A stretch of 64,000 nt of DNA from Saccharospirillum sp. MSK14-1 (GTDB lineage: Bacteria; Pseudomonadota; Gammaproteobacteria; Pseudomonadales; Natronospirillaceae). Below, piece by piece: positions 53,301 to 62,107 of the stretch (positions are counted from its first letter, which is position 1; every line of letters starts with the position of its first letter). Location of the stretch: positions 124,001 through 188,000 of the forward strand of contig NZ_MIES01000006.1 of NCBI RefSeq assembly GCF_003054965.1. Direction: 5' to 3'. The notes below the pieces were generated by a model that searched no databases, had not been told where the DNA came from, and saw only the letters and a list, made by a program, of their open reading frames with translations. The translations under genes were made by a program, and so were the position numbers.

Positions 53301-55285
53301 TTGCCCACCGCGTTACAGCCCTGCACCGGTTGCAGCGCCGTGAATTCATACAGCGCCGCCCAGGAACCCGGCGGCAGCGAGGTGAAATTCACGCGCATGT
53401 ATTGCGCCGTGACCGGCGTGAAGGTCAGCGTCTGCTGGATGGTGGTTTCCGGGTTATTGGTGCGGTCGGCGACCTGCGTCCAACTGCTGCCATCGCTGGA
53501 CACGTCGATGGTGTAGTTGTATTGCTCGCCGCCAAATTCGAAGGTCAGTTGCGCGCCGGAAAATTCGTGCGGCGTGCCGTAATCGACCTGGAACCATTGC
53601 GGCACCGAACCATCGCTGGCGGTCCAGCGCGTGCTGTAATCGCCGTCGTTACCGTCGCTGGCCGGGTGACCAGCTTGCGTCGTGCTGGCGCTGGCGGTGC
53701 CGCCGCCAATCGGGCAGTTCTCGCTGCAATCGGCTGAGCCGGAACCGTCGCCGGTGGTGAAGGTGGAACTGAACGCCACGTCGGTGGTATTGCCGGACCA
53801 GTCGGTAATGCCACCGACCGGCACCACGACTTCATAGGTGGTGTTGGCCTGTAAGGCGGCATCGGGCGTGAAGTTCACAATGTCACCCTGGCCGCTGTAC
53901 TGACCGGCCAGCGGCACGGTACTGCCCTGCTCGCGCACAATAAAGGTCGTGTTATCGAGCGAGCTGACCAACGCATTGTCAGCCAGCGCCAGACCAATAC
54001 GGCTTTTTAAACCCTGATTGGTGGCGCCATCGCGCGGGCTCACCTGAGTGACATTGGGGCCGGTCGAATCGGCCGCCGTCTGATGGACGATAAAACCATT
54101 GCCGCCACCGTGGTCGTTACCGACGTAGACCAGATTCCCGAACACCGATACCTGTCCGTGGTCGCTGCCACCGCCGACGTTCAGTGACCCGGCGCCGAGC
54201 GAAATCGGGTCGACCGGGGTGCTCATATCGATGACGCTGACGTCTTCCTGGTTACCGGAGAAATACCGGTCGCCCTGAGTGGCGCAATACAGCGCTTCGT
54301 CGATGCGCAGTTCGTTTTTGCTCAGTTCGACAAATTGCGTCGGGTCGCTGATATCGACCACCTGCATATACGCGGGTGTACCCCGGTTGGTGAACATTAC
54401 CTGTGAGCCGTTAAAGCAGACGGCGTAGAAGCGCTGACCGGGCGCGTAGGTCGCCAGCAATTGCGGCTGGCCCGGATCGCTGATGTCGATGCTGGCAACG
54501 CGGCCGTTGGTGTCCATGCTCGACACCACCATGTGGTTGCCCATCGCAAAAATCGGCCCGATGCGGAAACCGCCGAGCAGCGAAATCGGTGTGCGGCTGA
54601 CGATTTCCAGATTGTTGATGTCGCTGGTGTCGATCACCGTAATGCCCTGATTGGCATTGGCGACGTACAAATACGGCGCCTGCCAGGTCAGTTGCCAGGA
54701 GGTGTTGGTGTAGTCGCCAGCGGCAATGTTAGGAATGTCGAAGGCGGTGACGCGCGTCGGTGGGATGCCCGGACCGATGTCGGTGAAATCCCAGATTTCC
54801 ACGCCATAGCCGGTGGGAATGGCCACGTAATAACGACCGTTTTGAATGGAAAAACCGGTGCCGTGGTTTTCGCGGAAGTCACCGGTTTCACCGAGAAAAT
54901 GCGGATCCTGCTGGCCGTTGCTGTAGCCGTTGTAGGCGTTGCCGAAGCTGTAGGTGGAATCGTATTTGCGCGCCACCTGCGTCGGGTTACGCGGATCGGA
55001 TACATCCAGCACCAGCCAGCCACCGGACGAATGGCCGTGATCGGGCGCAAACATGCCGATGAAATAACCGTTGTACATATAACCCAGATTCAGACCGAAC
55101 ACGGCCGCCGGGTCGTTGGAATTATCGGGAATACCGAGCGAACCATCGACCAGTGAAATGCGCTGGTACAACTCGTTCGCGTTGTAGTTGAGATTGCCCA
55201 GCCCCGGCCCGTTCAGAGCAAAGGCAAACGGCACGACGGCCAGCGACAACAGCGCAGCCGACAGCATCCTTCTTATTGTTTTCAT
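50348..55285 (-). CDS. Giant secreted mosaic protein with LVIVD, discoidin, PKD, YVTN, di-heme and ricin-B domains
   Basis: 1645 residues from the ATG at 55285 (AAGGAG upstream; a longer frame from 55348 lacks support). Signal peptide 1-24. In order: LVIVD-type propeller to about 410 (WLVLDVSDPRNPTQVA, GITVIDTSDINNLEIV); Ig-like/Big_5 domain about 415-520; two discoidin-like (F5/8 C) domains about 540-840 (each with WFQVDYG or HHITLKLAEGRELGGIDYLPR); PKD about 845-920 (YDFGDGNSRG); YVTN propeller about 925-1250; cytochrome region with two CASCH heme sites (1280-1284, 1410-1414); ricin-B lectin 1512-1645 (GRCADV, GKCLDV, QQW). It needs Sec export and c-type heme maturation. Probably a redox enzyme that binds polysaccharide. 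Confidence 0.85.
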   Translation of the reverse strand: MKTIRRMLSAALLSLAVVPFAFALNGPGLGNLNYNANELYQRISLVDGSLGIPDNSNDPAAVFGLNLGYMYNGYFIGMFAPDHGHSSGGWLVLDVSDPRNPTQVARKYDSTYSFGNAYNGYSNGQQDPHFLGETGDFRENHGTGFSIQNGRYYVAIPTGYGVEIWDFTDIGPGIPPTRVTAFDIPNIAAGDYTNTSWQLTWQAPYLYVANANQGITVIDTSDINNLEIVSRTPISLLGGFRIGPIFAMGNHMVVSSMDTNGRVASIDISDPGQPQLLATYAPGQRFYAVCFNGSQVMFTNRGTPAYMQVVDISDPTQFVELSKNELRIDEALYCATQGDRYFSGNQEDVSVIDMSTPVDPISLGAGSLNVGGGSDHGQVSVFGNLVYVGNDHGGGNGFIVHQTAADSTGPNVTQVSPRDGATNQGLKSRIGLALADNALVSSLDNTTFIVREQGSTVPLAGQYSGQGDIVNFTPDAALQANTTYEVVVPVGGITDWSGNTTDVAFSSTFTTGDGSGSADCSENCPIGGGTASASTTQAGHPASDGNDGDYSTRWTASDGSVPQWFQVDYGTPHEFSGAQLTFEFGGEQYNYTIDVSSDGSSWTQVADRTNNPETTIQQTLTFTPVTAQYMRVNFTSLPPGSWAALYEFTALQPVQGCNAVGNEVCFVKLIADSEVNGEAWTSVAELTVLDSNLNALSVADLDLHDVDSEELAGEDGSAFNAIDNNPATFWHTEWQAAEPVHPHHITLKLAEGRELGGIDYLPRQDSTSNGRIANYRVEVSADGNSWAQVSSGTFIDSATEQRALFDELILPLSVELPAPGAVEAGQPVQFSASGEGGDGTLEYAYDFGDGNSRGFSTDANASHSYANAGHYPVIVTVRDASNDTANANRLQTVHRTLTANAPTRASSIQQANGRIYTANTDAGTVTAINATTLQVDWETSVGEKPRTLAIANNGDVWVTNQGSDSLSVLDGSSGAEVNTVDLPRGSQPYGVVFNPAGSALYVSLEASGELLSLDTGTGAQLDSLDVGATPRGLAVSADGQNIYVTRFISPVQPQGEVRRVSASGLNLAEVIVLQNDTTTVDGEDRSQGYPNYLASVTLSPDGERAWIPSQKVNTGRGTFLSGEALTFESTVRTIVSQIDLATHDEDFAAQFDFNDANLATDAVFTPLGDYVFVALQANNKVELLDAYAGSSLGQLITDRAPKGLAISDDGRRLYVHNFMGRSVEVFDTGGLIDGTNFLAPSLALVDTVGTEALSAQVLNGKRIFYNADDTRMALDGYMTCASCHIDGDSDGRVWDFTNRGEGLRNTRSLIGAAGTRDGNVHWTANFDEIHDFENDIRNEFGGSGFLSAADFAATSDPLGAAKAGLNADLDDLAAYVTSLAETPASPYRNSDGSLTADGVAGEALFNSLNCASCHSGDYFTDGQRHDVGTIQTNSGQGSGQSLAGVGFDTPSLLGLWFKAPYLHNGQAATLEDVLDSSSHGGTATLTAQQRQQLASYLLQLEGPEALLTGTGRLQSKSSGRCADVESAGSADGDDVLLWGCHGNANQRWQATPTSAGYLTLTAEHSGKCLDVDGNSTSAGANVHQWTCNGGDNQQWLPVDTGDGYFQLQSRRSGHCLGLLNDGTANGVSLEQQVCSASDGQRWRQN

Positions 55286-55396
55286 TGCGATCTCCTTACC
55301 GATCGAACGACGCACGGTTCGTCCGATCGCACTGTGATGAGCGGTCAACCGGCTGAGTTTTTTTATGAGGTCAGTCCGGTCACAACGTGCTGGGCT

Positions 55397-56350
55397 TCAG
55401 AATCGGGCAACCTCCTTAACCGCGCCGGGCTCCTGCCCGTCGCTGACGCTACAAAGAGATTCGGGCAGCCCGCTCCAGGGCACCCGGATGTGGAACAGAC
55501 CGCCGGCGTCGGGCTCGCGGGCGCGCTGGGCGTCGCTGAGTTCGAAGTGGGCGGTGCACAGAAACAGATCACGCAAGTCCGGCCCGCCGAAGGTGCAGCG
55601 GGTGACCTGGGAAACCGGCACATGAATGCGCGTGCTGAGCGTGCCGTCGGGTTCAAAGCGGCTGACACAGCCACCGCCCCAGTGACACACCCAAAGCCCG
55701 CCCTGATCGTCGCAGCACAGGCCGTCGGGTTTGCCTTCGTCTTCGGCGAGGGTGGCGAAGATGCGCGCCGGGCCGGGTTCGCCGCTGACCGGGTTGAGGT
55801 CGTAGCAGCGCACCTGGCGGTGAAACATATCGACGGCATAGAGGCGTGTGCCATCCGGGCTGGTGGCGATGCCGTTAGCCACAGCAAAACCCTTATCGAC
55901 GGTGGTGCAAGTCAGGTCGGCATCCACTCGATACAGCGCGCCTTTGGCGCTGGCTAAATCGGTCTCGCACAGACTGCCGGTCCACAACCGACCAGCACGG
56001 TCGGCAACGGCATCGTTGAGGCGAACATCGGTTTGGCTGGCGCAGGGATCGAGCAGAAAGGCGGTGGTTTTGAAATCGGCATCGAGCCGATAGAGGCCGC
56101 TGCGGCTGGCGGCGATCCAGCCACCGGCATCGGTCGGCACCAGAGCGGTGATGCCGATATCGACCTGATGCACGCTGTGCTGGCCGTTCCCGGGATGGAA
56201 ACGATGAATGCGATCGCTTTCGATATCAGCCCACACCAGAGTGGCGGATTCGGCGCACCAGATCGGGCTTTCGCCGATCACATCGGCGCACGGCAGCACA
56301 CAGCGCGGGGCATCTGAAAGGTGTTGGTCGAGCGGTTGGGCGAAGGTCAT
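55397..56350 (-). CDS. SMP-30/gluconolactonase family lactonase
   Basis: 317-residue six-bladed beta-propeller hydrolase that opens sugar-acid lactones. Signature points: the metal-binding Glu in DVIGESPIWCAESATLVWADIESDRIHR, RLNDAVADRAGRLWTGSL, FAVANGIATSPDGTRLYAVDMFHRQVRCYDL and EGKPDGLCCDDQGGLWVCHWGGGCVSRFEPDG. No signal peptide, so cytoplasmic. It is downstream of the IclR regulator and its start codon lies a few bases beyond an 18-bp hairpin. The substrate is probably a sugar lactone in the same pathway as the FGGY kinase and dehydrogenases. Confidence 0.9.
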   Translation of the reverse strand: MTFAQPLDQHLSDAPRCVLPCADVIGESPIWCAESATLVWADIESDRIHRFHPGNGQHSVHQVDIGITALVPTDAGGWIAASRSGLYRLDADFKTTAFLLDPCASQTDVRLNDAVADRAGRLWTGSLCETDLASAKGALYRVDADLTCTTVDKGFAVANGIATSPDGTRLYAVDMFHRQVRCYDLNPVSGEPGPARIFATLAEDEGKPDGLCCDDQGGLWVCHWGGGCVSRFEPDGTLSTRIHVPVSQVTRCTFGGPDLRDLFLCTAHFELSDAQRAREPDAGGLFHIRVPWSGLPESLCSVSDGQEPGAVKEVARF

Positions 56351-56353
56351 TAA

Positions 56354-56403
56354 GCAGGCTCCGCTAGGTTGTTGTTTTTTCGACCAACCTAGCGGGAGCC
56401 TGC
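56354..56403 (-). promoter_or_regulatory. 18-bp hairpin abutting the SMP-30 start codon
   Basis: GCAGGCTCCGCTAGGTTG (56354-56371) and CAACCTAGCGGGAGCCTGC (56385-56403) are inverted with one extra base. On the minus strand the second arm carries CGGAG, the only ribosome-binding-like sequence, and ends three bases before the ATG. Folding would hide it. No U-run follows, so it is not a normal terminator. Confidence 0.6.
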
Positions 56404-56414
56404 ACTAAAGTCAA

Positions 56415-56454
56415 AATAATGAGACAGATAATCTCATTATTGAAATATATTTCA
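56415..56454. promoter_or_regulatory. Palindromic operator candidates between IclR gene and SMP-30 gene
   Basis: AATAATGAGA (56415-56424) has a perfect inverted copy TCTCATTATT (56432-56441), and TGAAATATATTTCA (56441-56454) is a perfect 14-bp palindrome of IclR-operator type. The second overlaps the iclR stop. Binding by the adjacent IclR protein is inferred. Confidence 0.5.
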
Positions 56455-57222
56455 GTTTTTCACGCCATCCAGCACCTGACCGAGCTCATTGGCCGCACGT
56501 TGCATGGCCGGAATGTGGCTTTTTAATTCGTCCAGCGAGCAGCGAATAACCGGGCCGTGAGCGAACAAACAGGCCACCAGCTCACCGTCGCCGGTACGCA
56601 CCGGCACCGACACCGCCACCATGCCATCGATGAATTCTTCGTTATCGGTACCGAAGCCTTGCGCCCGGATGCGTTCGAGTTCCGTTGCCAGTTCCGCCGG
56701 ATCGGTGATGGTATTGCGCGCCCGCTTATCCAACGGCAGATTGCGAATCACCCGCTCACGCGCGGCCTTTGGCAGCAGTGACAAATACAGCTTACCGCTG
56801 GCGGTACACCCGATCGGCACTTCGCTGCCCACCGGCAAATGCACCTGCAACGGCCAGTTGGCTTGCACGCGGTCGTAATACAACATGTCGGTGCCGTTGG
56901 GGATGGAAATACCGCAGGTTTCGTCCACCTCCCGTGCCAGCCCCTGCAAGATGGCCTGGCGCTGAATTTTCACCTCATTACTGCTGAGCACACCGAGCGC
57001 CACTTCCTGCATCGCCGGTCCAGGCACGACATTGCCTTTGAGGTTGATCTGCAAAAAGCCCGCTTCTTCCATCTGCTGCACCAGACGGTGGACCGTGGCT
57101 TTGGGGATATCGAGTTCGTCGATCAGGCTCGGCAACGAGGCACCGCGTTCGGCCAGGCTGACGGTTTTCAGGATGTCGAGCACACGCAGGATGGAAGAGC
57201 CTTTTTCGCGGCGTTGCGTCAT
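56452..57222 (-). CDS. IclR family transcriptional regulator
   Basis: 256 residues. N-terminal winged helix: SILRVLDILKTVSLAERGASLPSLIDELDIPKATVHRLVQQMEEAGFLQI. C-terminal ligand domain with CGISIPNGTDMLYYDRVQANWPLQVHLPVGSEVPIGCTASGKLYLSLLP and a late VAVSVPVRTGDGELVACLFAHGP. IclR proteins sense small catabolic intermediates. It lies inside the catabolic cluster and likely controls it. Confidence 0.92.
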   Translation of the reverse strand: MTQRREKGSSILRVLDILKTVSLAERGASLPSLIDELDIPKATVHRLVQQMEEAGFLQINLKGNVVPGPAMQEVALGVLSSNEVKIQRQAILQGLAREVDETCGISIPNGTDMLYYDRVQANWPLQVHLPVGSEVPIGCTASGKLYLSLLPKAARERVIRNLPLDKRARNTITDPAELATELERIRAQGFGTDNEEFIDGMVAVSVPVRTGDGELVACLFAHGPVIRCSLDELKSHIPAMQRAANELGQVLDGVKN

Positions 57223-57305
57223 GGGTGGGGTGGGCTCCGTGCCGGTAAATTCGAAGCCGACACTATAACACGCGGCGTCGTGGTTTCGGTCAGCTCGACC
57301 CTGGT

Positions 57306-57500
57306 TCAGTTATTTTTTGTGTCAACATGCAACTGCCCCGCTTTACCCCAGTGGCTGTCGTCATAATCTTGCAGAAAAATCGTCACCGCTTCCGGTGCAA
57401 TGCCATAGCTGGTAACGAAAGCATCGGTGATTTTTTTAACCAATTCACGCCGTTGTTCCAGCGTACGGCCTGGCGATTGAGCAACCGTCACTACAGGCAT
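57306..57500 (-). CDS. 4-oxalocrotonate tautomerase-like protein
   Basis: 64 residues. Removal of Met exposes Pro-1, the catalytic base of the family (MPVVTVAQSPGRTLEQRRELVKKITDAFV). The later Arg and IFLQDYDDSHWGKAGQ support the small tautomerase fold. AAGGAG ribosome-binding site. Small tautomerases isomerise enol/keto acids, consistent with sugar-acid or aromatic breakdown in this cluster. Confidence 0.88.
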   Translation of the reverse strand: MPVVTVAQSPGRTLEQRRELVKKITDAFVTSYGIAPEAVTIFLQDYDDSHWGKAGQLHVDTKNN

Positions 57501-57630
57501 AGAAAACTCCTTTCAGATTAAAAATAAAGGCGCATCCCTGCGCCCAAACCTCATCCCTGCTCCGCTCTAAAGGCGGTTTTCAGACAGGCAGTCATTGGCC
57601 GAAGCCGTCTTGCGTCGCACTCGAAAATAA

Positions 57631-59136
57631 TTACTTCATCGTCGGCATCACAAACTCGGCCGGTGCCGCGACGTCGCTGTCGGGCCAGCGTGTGGTGATG
57701 GTTTTCATGCGCGTGAAGAAACGTACGCCATCCGGGCCGTGCATGTGTAATGGACCAAACAGAGAACGCTTCCAGCCGCCAAAGCAGTGGTAGGCCATGG
57801 GCACCGGAATGGGCACGTTCACGCCAATCATGCCGACCTGCACTTCCTCGCCGAAACGGCGCGCGGCTTGTCCATCGCGGGTGAAAATCGCGGTGCCATT
57901 ACCGTATTCGTGGGCGTTGATCAGTTGCACCGCGCTGTCAAAATCGGGCACGCGTACCACGCACAAAACCGGGCCGAAAATTTCTTCGCGGTAGATGGTC
58001 ATGTTCGGTTGAACGTGGTCGAACAGACAGCCGCCAATAAAGAAACCGTCTTCGTGTCCGGCGACTGTTAAATCGCGGCCATCGACGACCAAAGCCGCAC
58101 CCTGCTCGGCGCCGTTGTCGACGTAAGAACGCACCTTGTCGCGATGCTCGCGGGTGATCAGCGGGCCCATATCGTTTTCGTCTTTCACGCCGTAACCGGC
58201 GCCGACTTTCAGCGACTCAACGCGTGGTTTGAGTTTTTCGACCAAGGCATCACCCACAGCATCGGTCACCGCCACGGCAACGGAAATCGCCATGCAGCGT
58301 TCACCGGCCGCGCCATAAGCCGCGCCCATCAGCGCGCTGACCGCGCCATCGAGATCGGCATCGGGCATCACCACCAGATGGTTTTTCGCACCGCCCAATG
58401 CCTGGGCACGTTTGCCATGACGGCTCGCGGTTTCATAAATGTATTCGGCAATGGGCGTGGAACCGACAAAGCTGACCGCCTGAACGCGTTCATCAGTCAG
58501 CAATGTATCAACAGCTTCTTTATCGCCATTGACCACATTGAAGACGCCATCCGGCAAACCGGCTTCGCGCAACAATTCGGCCAGCCGCAAGGCAACCGAC
58601 GGATCTTTCTCCGAGGGTTTCAGCACAAAGGTATTACCGGCGGCGAGCGCGATGGGGAACATCCACATTGGCACCATGGCCGGGAAGTTGAACGGCGAAA
58701 TACCGACGCAAACACCGAGTGGCATCATCTGACTGTGTGTATCCACACCGGTGCCGACGTTGCGGCTGTATTCGCCTTTCTGGGCATGCGGCATACCGCT
58801 GGCGAACTCGACCACTTCCTTGCCGCGCGTTAATTCACCGCGTGCATCCGACAACACCTTGCCGTGCTCGCGACTGATCAGTTCGGCCAGTTCGTCTTCG
58901 TGTTCTTCAAGCAAGGCTTTAAAGCGAAACAGCACCCGCGCGCGGGTTAACGCCGCCGCCGTCGACCAGGCGGGGAAAGCCGCGTCGGCCGCCGCGATGG
59001 CCTGGCGAGTATCGTCAGCCGAGGCCAGTTGCACTCTGGCTTGTACCTGCCCTGTGGCCGGGTCGTACACATCCGCGTAGCGTTCGCTGGTGCCACTGAC
59101 GCCCTGATTATTAATAAAGTGTTCGATGGTTTTCAT
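57631..59136 (-). CDS. CoA-acylating methylmalonate-semialdehyde dehydrogenase family
   Basis: 501 residues. The catalytic cysteine is in YGAAGERCMAISVAV; NAD-binding and N-terminal motifs are PFNFPAMVPMWMFPIALAAGNTFVLKPSEKDPS and LGGAKNHLVVMPDAD, the latter specific to MMSDH/MmsA/IolA. This family converts semialdehydes (malonate, methylmalonate) to acyl-CoA with CO2 loss. Start ATG at 59136, with AAGGA upstream, lies nine bases after the alcohol-dehydrogenase stop, so the two are co-transcribed. Together they would convert an alcohol through an aldehyde to an acyl-CoA. Confidence 0.9.
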   Translation of the reverse strand: MKTIEHFINNQGVSGTSERYADVYDPATGQVQARVQLASADDTRQAIAAADAAFPAWSTAAALTRARVLFRFKALLEEHEDELAELISREHGKVLSDARGELTRGKEVVEFASGMPHAQKGEYSRNVGTGVDTHSQMMPLGVCVGISPFNFPAMVPMWMFPIALAAGNTFVLKPSEKDPSVALRLAELLREAGLPDGVFNVVNGDKEAVDTLLTDERVQAVSFVGSTPIAEYIYETASRHGKRAQALGGAKNHLVVMPDADLDGAVSALMGAAYGAAGERCMAISVAVAVTDAVGDALVEKLKPRVESLKVGAGYGVKDENDMGPLITREHRDKVRSYVDNGAEQGAALVVDGRDLTVAGHEDGFFIGGCLFDHVQPNMTIYREEIFGPVLCVVRVPDFDSAVQLINAHEYGNGTAIFTRDGQAARRFGEEVQVGMIGVNVPIPVPMAYHCFGGWKRSLFGPLHMHGPDGVRFFTRMKTITTRWPDSDVAAPAEFVMPTMK

Positions 59137-59145
59137 GACAATTCC

Positions 59146-60312
59146 TTAAGACTGATTCCAAACTGTTTGATAGAGCGTGACGATTTCGTCGGCCGTCGGT
59201 ACGCGCGGATTGTTGCCCGGCGAACCGGACGCCAGCGCCTGCCCGGCCATCAGTTCCAACTTGCCGAAAAAGTCGCTCTCCTCAATGCCAAAACCGGCTG
59301 GCGTCGGCACTTTTAATTCGTCGTTCAGCGCTTTTAATTCGACCAATAATTGGGCGTTGGCGGCGGCATCGCTGTCGCTTGCTGTGGCGATGCCCATGGT
59401 GCGCGCACAGGTGGCGTAGCGCGCCTCGGCCGCCGGAATGGACCACTCGGTAATGGCCGGTAACAACATGGCGTTGCTCAAACCGTGCGGCACGTGAAAG
59501 TGCGCGCCGATCGGCCGACTCATGCCGTGCACCAGCGCGACCGAGGCATTGGAAAAAGCGACACCGGCGAGTGTTGCGCCAAGCATCATGGCTTCGCGTG
59601 CGGGCTTATCGTCGGGGTTGTGATAAACGCGACGCAGGTTCGGCGCGATCAACTCAATGGCGGCGAGCGCCTGCTGATCGCTGAACGGATTCGCCTTCTG
59701 ACTGACGTAAGCTTCAATGCCGTGCGTCAGCGCATCGATGCCGGTATCGGCCGTTACTCGTGCTGGCGCCGTCATCGACAGTTCGTAATCGATCACCGCC
59801 GCGACCGGCATAAAACCCAGGCCCATGCAGAGCATTTTTTCATCGGTTTTGGCATCGGTAATGATGGTGACGCGCGTTGCTTCCGAACCGGTACCGGCGG
59901 TGGTTGGAATAGCGATCACCGGCAGGCCGGCGTCGTCGACGATGCGTGGCACTTTGTAGTCGGCCATCTGGCCGCCGTGCTTGCCGAGAATGGCAATGGC
60001 CTTGGCGCTGTCGATGGCGGAGCCGCCACCGAGTGCAATCAGCGCATCGAAATCTCCGGCTTTCACTTGCTCGACCGCAGGCAGTAAAGAATCCTCGGTC
60101 GGCTCAGCCATGGTGTCGGCAAACACATCGCTGGCGATGTTGGCCGTTGCCAGAATATCTTGCAGCCGCGCCGCGTGGCCGAGCTGCACCATGATCGGAT
60201 CGGTGATCAGCAGCGGTTTTTTGCAGCCCAGCGTCTGCAACAAGGCCGGTACCTGTTGCACCGCACCAGCGCCGGTTTCCATCAGTCGGGGTAATACAAT
60301 TCTGTGCGTCAT
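59146..60312 (-). CDS. Iron-containing alcohol dehydrogenase
   Basis: 388 residues of group III (Fe-ADH) family. NAD-site GGGSAIDSAKAIAIL, PTTAGTGSEATRVTIITD, and iron ligands in DALTHGIEAYVS and ALVHGMSRPIGAHFHVPHGLSNAMLLP. Oxidises a primary alcohol or reduces an aldehyde. Immediately upstream of the CoA-acylating dehydrogenase. Its upstream gap (60313-60492) has AT-rich promoter-like sequence (TAATATATTTTATATTG). Confidence 0.93.
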   Translation of the reverse strand: MTHRIVLPRLMETGAGAVQQVPALLQTLGCKKPLLITDPIMVQLGHAARLQDILATANIASDVFADTMAEPTEDSLLPAVEQVKAGDFDALIALGGGSAIDSAKAIAILGKHGGQMADYKVPRIVDDAGLPVIAIPTTAGTGSEATRVTIITDAKTDEKMLCMGLGFMPVAAVIDYELSMTAPARVTADTGIDALTHGIEAYVSQKANPFSDQQALAAIELIAPNLRRVYHNPDDKPAREAMMLGATLAGVAFSNASVALVHGMSRPIGAHFHVPHGLSNAMLLPAITEWSIPAAEARYATCARTMGIATASDSDAAANAQLLVELKALNDELKVPTPAGFGIEESDFFGKLELMAGQALASGSPGNNPRVPTADEIVTLYQTVWNQS

Positions 60313-60492
60313 GATCTGACCCTCCTTGCCACCGGCGAACCGGCATCGTTTCGGCGGCTCTGCACCGCTCTCACTGTTAATCGCTAATATATTTTATATT
60401 GAGACTTTTTGTATCGTTTTTACAAATTTAAATGTCAGGCCGCACTGAGCCGAACCAACGCTCCAGGCTGGTTCAGCATGGGTAGTCAGGGA

Positions 60493-62034
60493 TTAGTCGG
60501 GGGAGTTCAGACCCTGATTAAACTCCGCCATCTGCTGCCACAGCGGTTCCATGGCACGACGTAACTGGCAAAAGAACTGATAACGACGCTCGAAAAACTC
60601 GCGCTTATCAGTGCAGGGTTGATAGTGAGCACTCAGTCGTGTCATCTGCGCCGTGCCGTCGGCGTAGTCGGCAAAGCAACCGGCGCCGACGCCTGCGGCG
60701 ATGGCCGCGCCCAGTGCGCCGGTTTCGCTGCCGTCGGCGGTGTCGATTTCGACATCGAGCACATCGGCAAACAACTGGGCCCAATAATCGCTGCGGGCAC
60801 CGCCGCCGGTTAAACGCACCGAATCAAACGACACACCGGCGGCACGCAGGCGATCGAGATGCTGGCGATGACCGAACACCACGCCTTCGAACAACGCATA
60901 GAGCATGGCGCTGCGATCGTGCCAGCCGGTCACACCGTAAAAACCACCCCGCGCGTGCAACGCCTGGCCGGCGCCATAGAGATAAGGATGAAACAGAGGC
61001 AGATCGGCGGGCAGTGATACGTCGGTGAGTTCTTCGGCGATGATCTGATAAACCGAGGCGTCACGATCGCGAGCGCGTTGGCATTCGTCGGCGCAGAATT
61101 CGCGGATAAACCACTCCAGATTGGCGGTCGAGGTGGCACTGGATTCAATCGCTAAAAAACGCGTCGCATCGAAGGTGCTGGCCATAAACACCGATCCGGG
61201 TTTGGGCGGCTGTTCGACGATCACCTGATTGATGCTCCAGGTACCGGCAATCAACGACGCCTGACCGGTGCGTTCAACACCGCTGCCCAACGCGCTGGCA
61301 ACCACATCAAACAAACCAGCCACGACCGGCGTGCCCGCAGCCAAGCCAGTGAGTTCAGCGCTGGCGGCGGTGACTTCACCAACCACCTCGGTCGATTGAT
61401 GCAACGGTGGCAACCAATCATGAGCGTCGTCCAGACCATAGGCGGCGAGCAATTCGTCGGAATAACCGCCCCGGCCAAAATCGATCAGGCCGCAGCCGCT
61501 CATATCGCTGAAGTCGCTGGAGCGCGCGCCGGTGAGCCGATGCACGACGGAGTCTTTGCACAGAAAAGCAGTGCCGATGCGTTGATAGAGTTCGGGTTGA
61601 TGCTGGCACAACCAGCGCAACAACACCGGCGTCTGCGCCGCCCAAATGCCTTGATGGTTCAGCGGCAGAATCGCCGCTTCATCCAGAGCACCACTGGCAA
61701 CCAGGGCTTCGGCGCGCGTATCCATCGACTGAATGGCTTTGAGCGGCTGGCCGTCACGGTCGAGCAGATACACGCCGTTGCCGTGACCACTGACACCGAT
61801 GGCGGCAATGGCACCACCACCGACACCGGCTTTCGCCAAGGCACCGGCGATGGCACTCACACAATGTTGCCAATGTTCGTCCATATCGGTTTCGGTAAAA
61901 CCGGGTGCCGGTTTTTGGGTGCCGACGCTTTGCGCATGCACCGCAATTTCACGACCGTTCAAATCAAACAGCGCGGCTTTTACCACGGTATTGCCGCAAT
62001 CGATGCCCAGTAATAAAGGCGTCTGGGTTGCCAT
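60493..62034 (-). CDS. FGGY-family carbohydrate kinase
   Basis: 513 residues. Phosphate-binding start LLLGIDCGNTVVKAALFDL, catalytic-domain motifs GVSGHGNGVYLLD and PVVAGLFDVVASALGSG, and the C-terminal FGGY signature region VRLTGGGARSDYWAQLFADVLDVEI. The length and order fit L-xylulose/erythritol-type kinases. Phosphorylates a sugar or polyol; with the GlpD/EryB-like dehydrogenase upstream this suggests a polyol-phosphate route. Substrate not resolvable from sequence. Confidence 0.9.
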   Translation of the reverse strand: MATQTPLLLGIDCGNTVVKAALFDLNGREIAVHAQSVGTQKPAPGFTETDMDEHWQHCVSAIAGALAKAGVGGGAIAAIGVSGHGNGVYLLDRDGQPLKAIQSMDTRAEALVASGALDEAAILPLNHQGIWAAQTPVLLRWLCQHQPELYQRIGTAFLCKDSVVHRLTGARSSDFSDMSGCGLIDFGRGGYSDELLAAYGLDDAHDWLPPLHQSTEVVGEVTAASAELTGLAAGTPVVAGLFDVVASALGSGVERTGQASLIAGTWSINQVIVEQPPKPGSVFMASTFDATRFLAIESSATSTANLEWFIREFCADECQRARDRDASVYQIIAEELTDVSLPADLPLFHPYLYGAGQALHARGGFYGVTGWHDRSAMLYALFEGVVFGHRQHLDRLRAAGVSFDSVRLTGGGARSDYWAQLFADVLDVEIDTADGSETGALGAAIAAGVGAGCFADYADGTAQMTRLSAHYQPCTDKREFFERRYQFFCQLRRAMEPLWQQMAEFNQGLNSPD

Positions 62035-62107
62035 AACGTGCTCGCTTTCTTGTTGTTGTTTTTTACGATCTTACCAACTTAACCACAACTGGTAGCCGTC
62101 GGTTTGG

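Noticed and set aside
51011-53737. Long plus-strand frames across the giant mosaic gene
   Set aside because: No domains and biased composition; the minus-strand protein has many clear domains.
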